Positions 17,066-25,549 of a stretch of DNA of 64,000 nucleotides are shown here, one piece after another. This DNA is from Kineosporia sp. NBRC 101731 (GTDB taxonomy: Bacteria > Actinomycetota > Actinomycetes > Actinomycetales > Kineosporiaceae): positions 1-64,000 of the forward strand of contig NZ_BSTC01000010.1 of NCBI RefSeq assembly GCF_030269305.1, in the 5' to 3' direction. The translations under genes and the position numbers were made by a program. Under the pieces are notes generated by a model. That model was not told where the DNA came from. It searched no databases and saw only the letters and a list, made by a program, of their open reading frames with translations. Numbering within the stretch: position 1 is the stretch's first letter; each line of letters opens with the position of its first letter.

Positions 17066-18184
17066 TCAGCGCCTGACCTCCCGCAGGTCGGCCTTGCGGA
17101 TCTTTCCGTGCACGCCCTTGGTGGCGTCGACCACCTGGCTCACCGAGAAGTCGCCGGCCGCGCTGAGATAGGCCATGGCCAGATGGCGTTCGATGCCGTA
17201 ATCGGTGGCGAGCAGGTCGAGGGCGCACCGGACGGCGTCTTTCATCGCCTCGTCGAGGTCTTCGTCCATCCCGATCGGGATCAGCAGGTCGTCGGTCTCG
17301 GCGAACGGGCGCGGCGTGCCGCCCGGGCGCCGCGTGGCACCACCAGGGATCAGGTCGAGTCTCACGGTGGCCCGCAGCGAGGCCTCGAAGGCGGTCAGCG
17401 CCACCTCGCCGTCGCCCTGCGCGAAGTGCGGATCACCGAAGTAGGCCAGCGCGTCAGGCACCTGGACCGGTAGGTAGAACGTGGAACCGACGCCGAGCAG
17501 GTTCACGTCGATGTTGCCCCCGTGACGGCCCGGCGGCACCGAGTGCAGCCGCTGTGAACCCGGCGTCGCGACACCCATCACCCCGAGGAAAGGACTGAGG
17601 GGGAACGTGATCCGGCCCCGGTCGGGGTTGTCCCGGTCGACGGCCATCACCCCGGTACCCGCTCGGTGACCCGGTACGGCGGTGGCGAACGTGGTGACGG
17701 GATCGGTCACACCCGGCACCGGCATCTCCCCGGGCAGCGCGCCGAAACCGTGACGGGCGCTGACCATTCCGTACCCGACGCGGGGGGTGAGGGCCAGGAC
17801 GGTGATGGCCAGGAGGTCACCCGGCCGCGCGCCGCGCACGGCGACCGGGCCGGTGACCACGTGCGGCCCGTCGTCCCAGAAGTCGTGGGCCAGGCCGGAA
17901 GCGGCTACGGCCCGGGCGTCGTCCAGCACCTCGGCCCGGTCGATCCCGAAGCGCCCGAAGAACTCCTCCGGTTCCCGCCCCTGATCCTCCAGCACCCCTT
18001 CATGGCTGAGGGTGTCGACGGTGATGACCTCACCTGGGTTCACGGCCGCTCTGGGCGTGTCGTCCTGACAGGGCAGCCGTCCCCAGAAAACGTTCTCGGG
18101 TAACGAATTCAGGTAGGCGCCGTCGGTGTGGGCGCCGGGCTGGAGCACGGGAAAGCTTGCCCGGTCAGAGGGTAGGGCAGTCAC
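17066..18184 (-). CDS. Acetamidase/formamidase family protein
   Basis: A 372-residue member of the FmdA/AmdA family, enzymes that release ammonia from short amides such as formamide or acetamide. Recognised from the GDLLAITVLALTPRVGYGMV segment, HGGNIDVNLLGVGSTFYLPV and the HFAQGDGEVALTAFE block, which are family hallmarks. The GTG at 18184 is chosen for its GAGGAG ribosome site eight to nine bases upstream. Longer in-frame sequence runs into the inverted repeat at 18224-18306. The gene lies downstream of the fused P450 gene on the same strand, with the repeat between them. Confidence 0.85.
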   Translation of the reverse strand: MTALPSDRASFPVLQPGAHTDGAYLNSLPENVFWGRLPCQDDTPRAAVNPGEVITVDTLSHEGVLEDQGREPEEFFGRFGIDRAEVLDDARAVAASGLAHDFWDDGPHVVTGPVAVRGARPGDLLAITVLALTPRVGYGMVSARHGFGALPGEMPVPGVTDPVTTFATAVPGHRAGTGVMAVDRDNPDRGRITFPLSPFLGVMGVATPGSQRLHSVPPGRHGGNIDVNLLGVGSTFYLPVQVPDALAYFGDPHFAQGDGEVALTAFEASLRATVRLDLIPGGATRRPGGTPRPFAETDDLLIPIGMDEDLDEAMKDAVRCALDLLATDYGIERHLAMAYLSAAGDFSVSQVVDATKGVHGKIRKADLREVRR

Positions 18185-18223
18185 GGACGCGACTCCTCGG
18201 AGTGGGTGGCCAACTTCTCTGTT

Positions 18224-18306
18224 CGTGATCATGCAGAACCTCCCCGAAGTTCTAGAACTCTGGACGCGACAGTTCTAGAACTCGGGGGAGGTTTTGCATG
18301 ATCACG
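18224..18306. repeat. Large inverted repeat (element A of a repeat family)
   Basis: Two 36-base arms (18224-18259 and 18271-18306) match at 33 of 36 positions around an 11-base centre. Each arm contains the words CGTGATCATGCA, AACCTCCCC and the palindrome AGTTCTAGAACT. The right arm is 35/36 identical to 39459-39494. It sits between the stop of the P450 gene and the start of the amidase gene. It could act as a terminator hairpin, an operator, or a mobile palindromic repeat. Confidence 0.9.
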
Positions 18307-18330
18307 GAAGGTCTCTTGGGGGGTGCGGCC

Positions 18331-20499
18331 TCAGAGGTCGAGCACTAGGGGGCCCTCGGCGCAGCGGCTGATGCAGATCATCATCGTTGCGCCGGCCTCG
18401 CGCTCGGCCGGCGTCAGCAGGCTGTCGCGGTGCTCGGGAATGCCGGACAGGACGCGGGTCTCGCAGGCTCCGCAGTAGCCCTTCTCACAGTCGTAGGCCA
18501 GGTTCGGGCGGGCCTGGCGGACCACCTCGATGAGTCGCTGATCCGGGGGCACGGGCAGGCGGGTGCCGGTGCGGCTCAGGATCACCTCGAACGGGGGGTT
18601 GGTGGCCGGGTCGCCGAGAGTGTCGACGTCGGGGGCCGTGAAACGTTCCGTGTACAGAGCGAGACCATGTGCAGCGCAGGCCGTCTCGACCGCGGTGAGC
18701 ATGCTCGGGGAGCCGCAGGCGTAGACCGCGGTGCCCTCCGGCAGGCCCTGCACGTGCCGGGCGAAGTCCGGGTAACCGGATTCCTCGTACGGCACGACCG
18801 TGAGTCCGCCCAGGTCTTCCAGCTCGGCGACGAAGGCCATGCCGGCACGCCGGCGTCCGCCGTAGACCACACGGAACGTCCGGCCGGTCGAGGCCGCGTG
18901 GTGAATCATCGGCAGCAGGGGAGTGATGCCGATGCCCCCGGCCAGGAAGAGGTACGACGGTGCCTCGGACAGGGGAAAGTGGTTGCGGGGTGGACGGAAT
19001 CCCACGACGAGACCCGGGGTAGCGATGTGGTGCAGCTCCAGGGAGCCGCCGCGGCCCTCGTCTTCCCGCAGCACGGCGATCCGGTACCGGGAAAGGTCCG
19101 CCGGGTCACCGCAGAGCGAGTACTGCCTCAACTGGCCACTGGGCAGCACGATCTCGAGGTGGGCACCGGGTTCCCAGGGTGGCAGGGCGCAGCCGTCGGG
19201 AGCGGTGAACTCGACCGAGAGAATGTCCCGCGCGATCTCCTCGACCGCGCCGACGGTGAGCGTGTCCGGGGTGACCGTGAAGGGCCGGCCGGGGGTGAAG
19301 CGGGCCGGGATCGCGTCCCAGCCGACCTGGTTGCCCTTGGTCGGGTACTCCTGCAGTCCGGCCTCGTCGATCGTGTAGTCGCCCAGCCGGGTGAGCACCT
19401 GACCGATCATCTCGGTGAACATGGCCCGGGCCAGGTGGGCGCCCACACAGCGGTGGGTGCCGATGCCGAAACTCAGGTGACGGCGGGCGTCCCGGTCGAG
19501 CCGGATCTCGTCCGGCGCCTCGAAGACCGCCGGGTCGTAATTGGCTGCCACCCAGGGAATCAGCACGCGGTCGCCGTGTTTCACCGGGCAGCCGCCGATG
19601 GAGGTGTCGGTGGTGGCGGTGCGGGCCATCGATTGCGACGGGGCGAAAGCGCGCAGGAACTCCTCGGTGGCACTCGTGAGGAGGTCTGGATGCTCGCGCA
19701 GGCGGGCCCGGTCGTGCGGGTGGCGGGCCAGGTGCACCAGGGTCGATCCGGTCAGAGAGGTGGTGGTGTCGACCCCGCCGGCCACGAGAAGGCCGATCAC
19801 GGAGACCAGTTCGTCGTCACCGAAAGGGTTCCCGTCGGGCCGTCGGGCGCCGGCGAGGGTGGAGACCGCGTCGTCGCAAGGTGTCTCACGGCGCGATCGG
19901 ATGAGCTCGCGGATGCGCTGGTCCATGAAGGCGAGTCCGGCGGCGCCCCGCGCGGCCCGTTCACTACCGGCCCGGGCCGCGAAGATGTCATGGATCGGCC
20001 CGGCCAGGCGGGGCCAGTCGTCTTCGGGAAATCCGAGCCAGTCAAGGGTTACCGCGGCCGGAAGGGGGTTGGTGAGATCGCCGACGAGGTCGGCGGATCC
20101 GGCCTCGATGAACGCGTCCATCACCCGTGCGGTGTGCCGCGCGATCATCGGCCGTAGCCGGGCCACCGCGGCGGGACTGAGCAGCGGCTCGATCAGATCG
20201 CGGTACAGCGTGGAGCGGGGCGGGTCGAGCTCGATCGGGTACTGCTCCAGGCCCGCGCCCCGGGGAATCACGATGACCGTGCCGTCACCGGCGGGATCGG
20301 CGTCCCGGGAGGAGGAGAAGGTGGCATCGTCCCGTGCGGTTCTCACGACGTCCGCATAGGTCGTGGTGTAGACGAAACCGCCGTGTGCGGTGGTGCGCCC
20401 GACCGGACAGCTCTCCCGGAATCCCGCGTAGTAGGCAACGGGATCCTCGTTCGCGAGGTCGCTGTGATGGTCGAACGGAGCCACGGGGAGATGGGACAT
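18331..20499 (-). CDS. Self-sufficient cytochrome P450 fused to reductase and ferredoxin (class VII type)
   Basis: A 722-residue monooxygenase with its own electron chain. Residues about 1-400 are a P450: I-helix AGGVDTTTS, ExxR in EEFLR, and haem loop FGIGTHRCVG. A reductase domain (about 415-620) follows, with flavin motif RQYSLCGD and NAD motifs GGIGITPLLP and YACGSPSM. A C-terminal plant-type [2Fe-2S] domain has CEKGYCGAC and a last Cys in MICISRC. This order matches P450RhF/CYP116B-like enzymes, which hydroxylate aromatics and alkanes or dealkylate ethers. The ATG at 20499 has GGAG seven bases upstream. A zinc alcohol dehydrogenase gene precedes it on the same strand and may oxidise the alcohol formed. 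Confidence 0.9.
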   Translation of the reverse strand: MSHLPVAPFDHHSDLANEDPVAYYAGFRESCPVGRTTAHGGFVYTTTYADVVRTARDDATFSSSRDADPAGDGTVIVIPRGAGLEQYPIELDPPRSTLYRDLIEPLLSPAAVARLRPMIARHTARVMDAFIEAGSADLVGDLTNPLPAAVTLDWLGFPEDDWPRLAGPIHDIFAARAGSERAARGAAGLAFMDQRIRELIRSRRETPCDDAVSTLAGARRPDGNPFGDDELVSVIGLLVAGGVDTTTSLTGSTLVHLARHPHDRARLREHPDLLTSATEEFLRAFAPSQSMARTATTDTSIGGCPVKHGDRVLIPWVAANYDPAVFEAPDEIRLDRDARRHLSFGIGTHRCVGAHLARAMFTEMIGQVLTRLGDYTIDEAGLQEYPTKGNQVGWDAIPARFTPGRPFTVTPDTLTVGAVEEIARDILSVEFTAPDGCALPPWEPGAHLEIVLPSGQLRQYSLCGDPADLSRYRIAVLREDEGRGGSLELHHIATPGLVVGFRPPRNHFPLSEAPSYLFLAGGIGITPLLPMIHHAASTGRTFRVVYGGRRRAGMAFVAELEDLGGLTVVPYEESGYPDFARHVQGLPEGTAVYACGSPSMLTAVETACAAHGLALYTERFTAPDVDTLGDPATNPPFEVILSRTGTRLPVPPDQRLIEVVRQARPNLAYDCEKGYCGACETRVLSGIPEHRDSLLTPAEREAGATMMICISRCAEGPLVLDL

Positions 20500-20686
20500 G
20501 GGCACGCTCCAGCGTGTCGTGTGCGCGGTGTTCCCCGGCCGCGCCACCGGGACGTACCTCGTGGTGATGCCCACCATATGATCTGACGTGCGTCGAAACA
20601 ACCTGTTGGAGGCATATTTTCGCCGGGCGTCGCGGTCGTTTCGAAATCGTTTCGAAGGAGGCCTGACCTGCGGGGACGTCGGGGAG

Positions 20687-21775
20687 TCATCGGGGCAGGC
20701 GCAGGACCGCCTTGGTCACCTCGCCGTTTCTCAGGGCATTCACCGCCTCGTTGATCTCCTCGAAGCAGAAGGAGGTGATCAGCGGGTCGACGGGGAAACG
20801 GCCGGCGGCGTGCAGGTCGAGGAGCTGGGGGATGAAGGTCTGGGGCACCGAGGCACCGGCGATGATGCCGGTGATGGAGCGCCCGTTGAGAACGCTGCGC
20901 CACTCGAAACTCATCGACTCGCTCGGCCCGATGCCGATCACCCCGGCGTGCCCGAGCGGGCCCAGTGCCTCGACCGCTGTGCGCAGCACCTTCTCGTGCC
21001 CCGTCGTGTCCATGGCGAAGTCCAGCCCACCAGGCACGATGTCGCGCAGGGCCCCCGCGGCATCGCCAGCGGACGCATCCACGACAGCCGTCGCACCGGC
21101 CACCCGGGCGGCCTCGAGACGGCGGGCGTCGATGTCTACCGCGACGATCGGTGAACAGCCTGACAACGAGGCCGCGATGACCGCCGCGGTGCCCACCGCA
21201 CCCGCGCCGAACACGGCGATGCTGCTGCCCACGGCCGGTTTCAGCACGTTCAGCACACCCCCGGCGCCGGTCTGGAACCCGCAACCGAAAGGCCCTGCGA
21301 GATCGAGGTCGGCATCGGGACGCAGCCGCACCACCGCCCGCACCGGCGCCACCACGTGGCTGGCGAACGAGGACTGGCCCAGGAAATGTGCATTCACGTC
21401 CTGACCTGCGAAGGTCACCGCGGTGGAGCCGTCGGCCCGGCGCCCGGAGAAGTTCAGGGCGTCGAAGGAACGGCAGTAGGCGGGGGCCCCGTGCCGGCAA
21501 CTGGAACACGTGCCGCACGAGGTGAACGACATCGCCACCCGATCGCCCGGCGCCAGATCGGTGACCCGGGAACCGACCGCCTCGACCACCCCCGATCCCT
21601 CGTGGCCGAGAAGCGCGGGCGTGGGGAAGAAATTCGCGAACTCCAGATCGGTTCCGCAGATCCCGACGGCGACGACGCGGACCAGAACCTCGTCCGGACC
21701 TGGGGCGGAGAGTTCGACGTCAGTGATTCTGAAAGGAGAAGAGGGCTTTTCGAGCAGGGCTGCGGTGATGCGCAT
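20687..21775 (-). CDS. Zinc-dependent alcohol dehydrogenase (MDR family)
   Basis: A 362-residue NAD-type dehydrogenase. Catalytic zinc ligands are in GICGTDLEF and GHEGSG. The four structural-zinc cysteines are in CGTCSSCRHGAPAYC, and the coenzyme fold has GAGAVG. It resembles aryl-alcohol dehydrogenases, so a benzyl-type alcohol is a reasonable guess. The ATG at 21775 has AAAGG seven bases upstream. It diverges from an aldehyde dehydrogenase gene across 73 bases, so the pair probably shares a control region. Together with the P450 it could run substrate to alcohol to aldehyde to acid. Confidence 0.9.
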   Translation of the reverse strand: MRITAALLEKPSSPFRITDVELSAPGPDEVLVRVVAVGICGTDLEFANFFPTPALLGHEGSGVVEAVGSRVTDLAPGDRVAMSFTSCGTCSSCRHGAPAYCRSFDALNFSGRRADGSTAVTFAGQDVNAHFLGQSSFASHVVAPVRAVVRLRPDADLDLAGPFGCGFQTGAGGVLNVLKPAVGSSIAVFGAGAVGTAAVIAASLSGCSPIVAVDIDARRLEAARVAGATAVVDASAGDAAGALRDIVPGGLDFAMDTTGHEKVLRTAVEALGPLGHAGVIGIGPSESMSFEWRSVLNGRSITGIIAGASVPQTFIPQLLDLHAAGRFPVDPLITSFCFEEINEAVNALRNGEVTKAVLRLPR

Positions 21776-21848
21776 CAGCACGCCTTTCTGCGTCACAAAG
21801 CGAGATCGCATCTTGACCTTTGAAACGAGCCCGGTCAAGGATGCCCCC

Positions 21849-23285
21849 ATGCCGACTCTCGAGGTCCCGCAGGCACGACACCTCATCGACGGCGGATGGG
21901 TCCCCGCCCGGCACCGGGGCACGTTGGACGTCGTTGATCCGGCGACGCACAAAGCTTTTCACGTCATCGCGAACGGCGGTGCGAGCGATGTCGACGCGGC
22001 TGTCGCCGCCGCGCGCACCGCTGCGCCGGGCTGGGCGGCGATGAACCCGTCCGACCGTGGGGCCCTGCTCGGACGGTGGGCCGCCCTCATCGGTGACCAC
22101 GTCGAGGAGCTGGCCGCCCTGGAGGCCCGCGACGTGGGCAAGCCCTTGTCGGGCGGCCGGATGAACATCTGGATCGCGCAGGGCATCATCGCCTACTTCG
22201 CCGGGGCTGCCGACAAGCTCACCGGTGTCACCCTGCCGACCCGCGACCCCGACTACCTGGGCCTGACCCTGCGCGAGCCGTTCGGCGTCTGCGCGGTCCT
22301 GATCCCGTGGAACGTGCCGGCCGTCCTCACCGCGGCGAACGTCGCCCCGGCCCTGGCCGCCGGCAACACCGTGGTGCTCAAACCCTCCGAGGTGGCGCCG
22401 CTGGTGACGCTCGCCCTCGCCGACCTGGCCGTGCGCGCCGGACTGCCGGCGGGCGTCCTCAATCTGGTCACCGGTGAGGGCGCGACGGCCGGCGTGGCAC
22501 TGACCGGTCATCCCGACATCGACCACATCAGCTTCGTCGGCTCCACGGGCACCGGCCGCGCGGTGATGGCCGGCGCCGCCACACACCTGGTGCCGGTGAA
22601 GCTGGAACTGGGCGGCAAGTCGCCGAACGTGCTGTTCGCCGACGCCGACCTGGACGTGGCGCTGCCCGCGATCGTCGCCTCGATCACCGAGAACGCCGGG
22701 CAGAACTGTTACGCCGGGTCGCGCCTGGTGGTGGAGTCGTCGATCCACGACGAGGTGGTCGAGCGCCTGGAGGAGCTGATGGCCGCCGTCCGGCTCGGCA
22801 CCTGGGAGGAAGACCTCGACATGGGGCCCCTGGTCAGTCAGGCGCAGCACGACCGGGTGGCCGGGTTCCTCCAGGATCCCCAGGCCCGGCTGGTGACCGG
22901 AGGGCGCACCGGGGACGGCTGGTTCATCGAGCCCACGGTGTTCGACCAGGTCACCCCGGACCTGCGGCTGGCCCGGGAGGAGATCTTCGGGCCGGTGCTG
23001 GCGGTGCAGACGTTCACCGGCTTCGACCAGGCCGTGCAGTACGCCAACGCCACCGACTTCGGTCTGCTGGCGTGTCTGTGGACCGGTGACATCTCGAAGG
23101 CCCTGCGGCTGGCCCGGCGCACCCGGGCCGGTCAGGTGGCGGTGAACCAGTTCCACGACGCCGGGGTGATCGGCTTCCCGTTCAACATGCAGCGCGACAG
23201 CGGTTTCAGCGCAGGTGGAGGTTATGCGGCGATGCGTGAATACACCCAGGAGAAGGCTGTGGCGATCAGGTTGCTGGGCCCGTGA
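21849..23285 (+). CDS. Aldehyde dehydrogenase
   Basis: A 478-residue NAD(P)-dependent aldehyde dehydrogenase. It shows the oxyanion/coenzyme segment LIPWNVPA, the Glu region LELGGKSPNV, the catalytic Cys in GQNCYAG and the C-terminal EEIFGPVL motif. The ATG at 21849 has AAGGA seven bases upstream; the longer frame before it is antisense to the dehydrogenase gene. It is the first gene of a plus-strand operon and overlaps the PucR-type regulator by 4 bp (GTGA). It probably oxidises the aldehyde made by the divergent alcohol dehydrogenase. The actual substrate is unknown. Confidence 0.92.
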   Translation: MPTLEVPQARHLIDGGWVPARHRGTLDVVDPATHKAFHVIANGGASDVDAAVAAARTAAPGWAAMNPSDRGALLGRWAALIGDHVEELAALEARDVGKPLSGGRMNIWIAQGIIAYFAGAADKLTGVTLPTRDPDYLGLTLREPFGVCAVLIPWNVPAVLTAANVAPALAAGNTVVLKPSEVAPLVTLALADLAVRAGLPAGVLNLVTGEGATAGVALTGHPDIDHISFVGSTGTGRAVMAGAATHLVPVKLELGGKSPNVLFADADLDVALPAIVASITENAGQNCYAGSRLVVESSIHDEVVERLEELMAAVRLGTWEEDLDMGPLVSQAQHDRVAGFLQDPQARLVTGGRTGDGWFIEPTVFDQVTPDLRLAREEIFGPVLAVQTFTGFDQAVQYANATDFGLLACLWTGDISKALRLARRTRAGQVAVNQFHDAGVIGFPFNMQRDSGFSAGGGYAAMREYTQEKAVAIRLLGP

Positions 23286-24085
23286 CGGACACCCTGCCGG
23301 CCGGTGACGTGCTCATCGACGGTCTGCGGGGCGTCCTCGACGCCCCTGCCGATCTCGCGGATCTGGCCGATCTGGCGGATCTGGCGGATCTGGCCGGCCC
23401 GGCATCCCGGCTGGGCTGGGACCTGCGCCGTCCGCACCGCGCGATCGCGCTGTACTACGACGGCCCGGCCCCGGCCCGCTGGGCGGGTGCCCTGAGCCGG
23501 CTCGGCCGCCCGGTCTCGCGAGAGGGTCGATACGCCTGGACTCTCGTTCCCGGATCTGACGACACGGCCGAACTGCGTCAGATCAGAACCCAATTGGGGA
23601 CGTCTGGGGCCGCCGACGACGTGCTGGCCGCCAGTGGGCCGGTGGCCCACGGGGTGGAACAGACCCGGACCTCGTTCGACGAGGCCGACCGGCTGCTGAG
23701 GCTGTGCCGGTCGCGGGACCGCACCCGGGAGATGCCCTACAGTCACGCCGGGCTGGCCCAGCTGCTCGTCGGGGTGCCCGCCGGCCGGCTCGAGGAATTC
23801 GCCGGTGACCACCTGCGTCCTCTGCTGGATCGCCCCGACCTGCTCGAGACCCTGGCCGCCTGGCTGGATTCCGGGGGGAGCCGGCGGGTGGTGTCCGAGC
23901 GCCTTCACCTGCACCGCAATTCGGTCGGCTACCGGGTGGCCAGCATCCGGCGGCTGCTCGGGTACGACCCGCTCGACCCGGCACTCGCACCCGCACTGTC
24001 TGCTGCACTGCTCGCGGGTGAGATCGTTCGATCACGTCAAATCCTTGCGGTGAGCGGTGTTCCGGCGGGTGTTTCGCCGACGTGA
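23282..24085 (+). CDS. PucR-type helix-turn-helix regulator
   Basis: A 267-residue protein whose last 80 residues match the PucR/CdaR C-terminal helix-turn-helix (LLETLAAWLDSGGSRRVVSE, then LHLHRNSVGYRVASIRRLLG). This domain is found in regulators of purine, proline or sugar-acid catabolism. The N-terminal part is short and lacks an obvious PucR sensor domain. It starts with four to five Ala-Asp-Leu triplets encoded by a perfect 9-bp tandem repeat. Its GTG start overlaps the aldehyde dehydrogenase stop. It probably controls this operon, perhaps in response to the imported substrate. Confidence 0.78.
   Translation: MTDTLPAGDVLIDGLRGVLDAPADLADLADLADLADLAGPASRLGWDLRRPHRAIALYYDGPAPARWAGALSRLGRPVSREGRYAWTLVPGSDDTAELRQIRTQLGTSGAADDVLAASGPVAHGVEQTRTSFDEADRLLRLCRSRDRTREMPYSHAGLAQLLVGVPAGRLEEFAGDHLRPLLDRPDLLETLAAWLDSGGSRRVVSERLHLHRNSVGYRVASIRRLLGYDPLDPALAPALSAALLAGEIVRSRQILAVSGVPAGVSPT
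23351..23395 (+). repeat. 9-bp tandem repeat in the PucR-type gene
   Basis: Five consecutive 9-bp units of the form GATCTGGCG (first unit GATCTCGCG, two units ending in C) encode repeated Asp-Leu-Ala near residues 24-38 of the regulator. The unit is a multiple of three, so slippage would lengthen or shorten the protein in frame. Confidence 0.92.
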
Positions 24086-24147
24086 CGGCCGATGACGAGT
24101 TCCTGTGCAGCGTTGACACCCGGGCATACCGGGGCAACCATGTCGCT

Positions 24148-25548
24148 ATGCCAACCGTCGACGCACCGCGCGAGGTGGTCCCCGTTCTCCTGGTGACGGG
24201 TGGCGACGTGGTCACGATGGACGAGGAACGGCGCGTTCTGGAGAACACGAGCGTCGCCGTCGCCGACGGCATCATCGTGGCCCTGGGGCCGGCGCGGGAG
24301 GTGCGCGAGCGGTTCCCGGGGGCGCAGGAGCTCGACGCGACCGGCACCGTCGTGATCCCCGGCCTGATCGACGCGCACCAGCACACCACGGTCGATCCGC
24401 TGGTCCGTAGCCTGATTCCCGACGACATTCCTTCGCATGCAGCCATTTACAACTGGGCCGTACCGCTGCACCAGCACGCCGACGGAGACGACGACGAGCT
24501 CGCCGCCACGATCACCGCCGTCGACTGCCTGACCCGTGGTGTCACCACCGTGCTGGAACCGGGCACCGTCGCTCATCCGCTGCGGGTGGCGCAGGGGCTG
24601 AGGAAGGCCGGGATCCGGGGTCGCGTCGGTGGCTGGGGCTGGGACGCGCAAGGGCTGCCGTTCTCGGCACCGGCGGGCGAAGTACTCGCCGCGCAGCGGG
24701 AAACCGTTGCTGCACTAAGCGATCCGAGCGGCCTGGTGACTGGCTGGGTCACCCTGGTGGGGCACGACCTGGTCAGTGACGAGCTGTTCCAGGGGGCCCT
24801 GAAACTCGCCGAGGAGTTGGATACCACTGTCACCTGGCATCTTTCGCCGGGACCGGACGATGCCCGGTCCTATCTGCGTCGCACCGGCGTGCGCCCGGTC
24901 GAGCATCTGCTGCGGATCGGTGCGCTCGGTCCTCGGCTGCTGATCGGGCACGGGGTCTGGCTGGAGGGTGCCGAGCTGGAGGCGCTGCTGAGCACCGGCA
25001 CCGCCCTCGCGGCCTGCCCGGGTGCCTACCTGCGGCTCGGCCAGGGTGTGGGCCGGGCCGGGCGCTACGCCGAGTTCGTGCACCGGGGAGGCCGTCTGGC
25101 CCTGGGGTGCGACTCGCACAACGCCGGCGACGCACCCGACGTGCTGCGGGCCGCCCAGTTGCTCGCCGGGCTGGAGCGTGACCGTGGCACCGAGCCACCG
25201 TTGCGTGCCGCCGACGTGCTGGCCCTGGCCACCGTCTCCGGCGCCGAGGCCATCGGGGCCGGTCAGGAGCTGGGGGCGATCCGGGTCGGGTTCGCGGGCG
25301 ATCTGGTCCTGCTCGACACCTCCCGTCCGGGCTGGATCCCCCGGGCCACCGGGTTTCCCGCGCTGGCCCGTCAACTGGTCTGGGGTGCCGTCTCCGACAC
25401 GGTCCGCGACGTCGTCGTGGCGGGCCGGGTCGTGGTCCGCGACCGGCGTCCCCTGTTCGTCGATCTCCCCGAACTCCGTGTCCACGCCGCGGCCCGTCAG
25501 GGTGCGCTGCTGTCCCGGGCAGGTATGTCAATCTCTGAAGGGTCCTGA
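24148..25548 (+). CDS. Amidohydrolase (AtzA/guanine deaminase-like superfamily)
   Basis: A roughly 466-residue metal hydrolase. The metal ligands can be seen in order: GLIDAHQHTT (HxH), TVTWHLSPG (His), LLIGHGVW (His) and LGCDSHNAGD (Asp). This set is typical of the deaminase/triazine hydrolase group acting on N-heterocycles. The ATG at 24148 leaves a normal short N-terminus before LLVTGGDVVTMD. A GTG at 24082, overlapping the regulator stop as GTGA, would add 22 residues and cannot be excluded. With the downstream BMP-type importer and the PucR-type regulator it suggests uptake and deamination or hydrolysis of a purine-like compound. Confidence 0.86.
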   Translation: MPTVDAPREVVPVLLVTGGDVVTMDEERRVLENTSVAVADGIIVALGPAREVRERFPGAQELDATGTVVIPGLIDAHQHTTVDPLVRSLIPDDIPSHAAIYNWAVPLHQHADGDDDELAATITAVDCLTRGVTTVLEPGTVAHPLRVAQGLRKAGIRGRVGGWGWDAQGLPFSAPAGEVLAAQRETVAALSDPSGLVTGWVTLVGHDLVSDELFQGALKLAEELDTTVTWHLSPGPDDARSYLRRTGVRPVEHLLRIGALGPRLLIGHGVWLEGAELEALLSTGTALAACPGAYLRLGQGVGRAGRYAEFVHRGGRLALGCDSHNAGDAPDVLRAAQLLAGLERDRGTEPPLRAADVLALATVSGAEAIGAGQELGAIRVGFAGDLVLLDTSRPGWIPRATGFPALARQLVWGAVSDTVRDVVVAGRVVVRDRRPLFVDLPELRVHAAARQGALLSRAGMSISEGS

Positions 25549-25549
25549 C

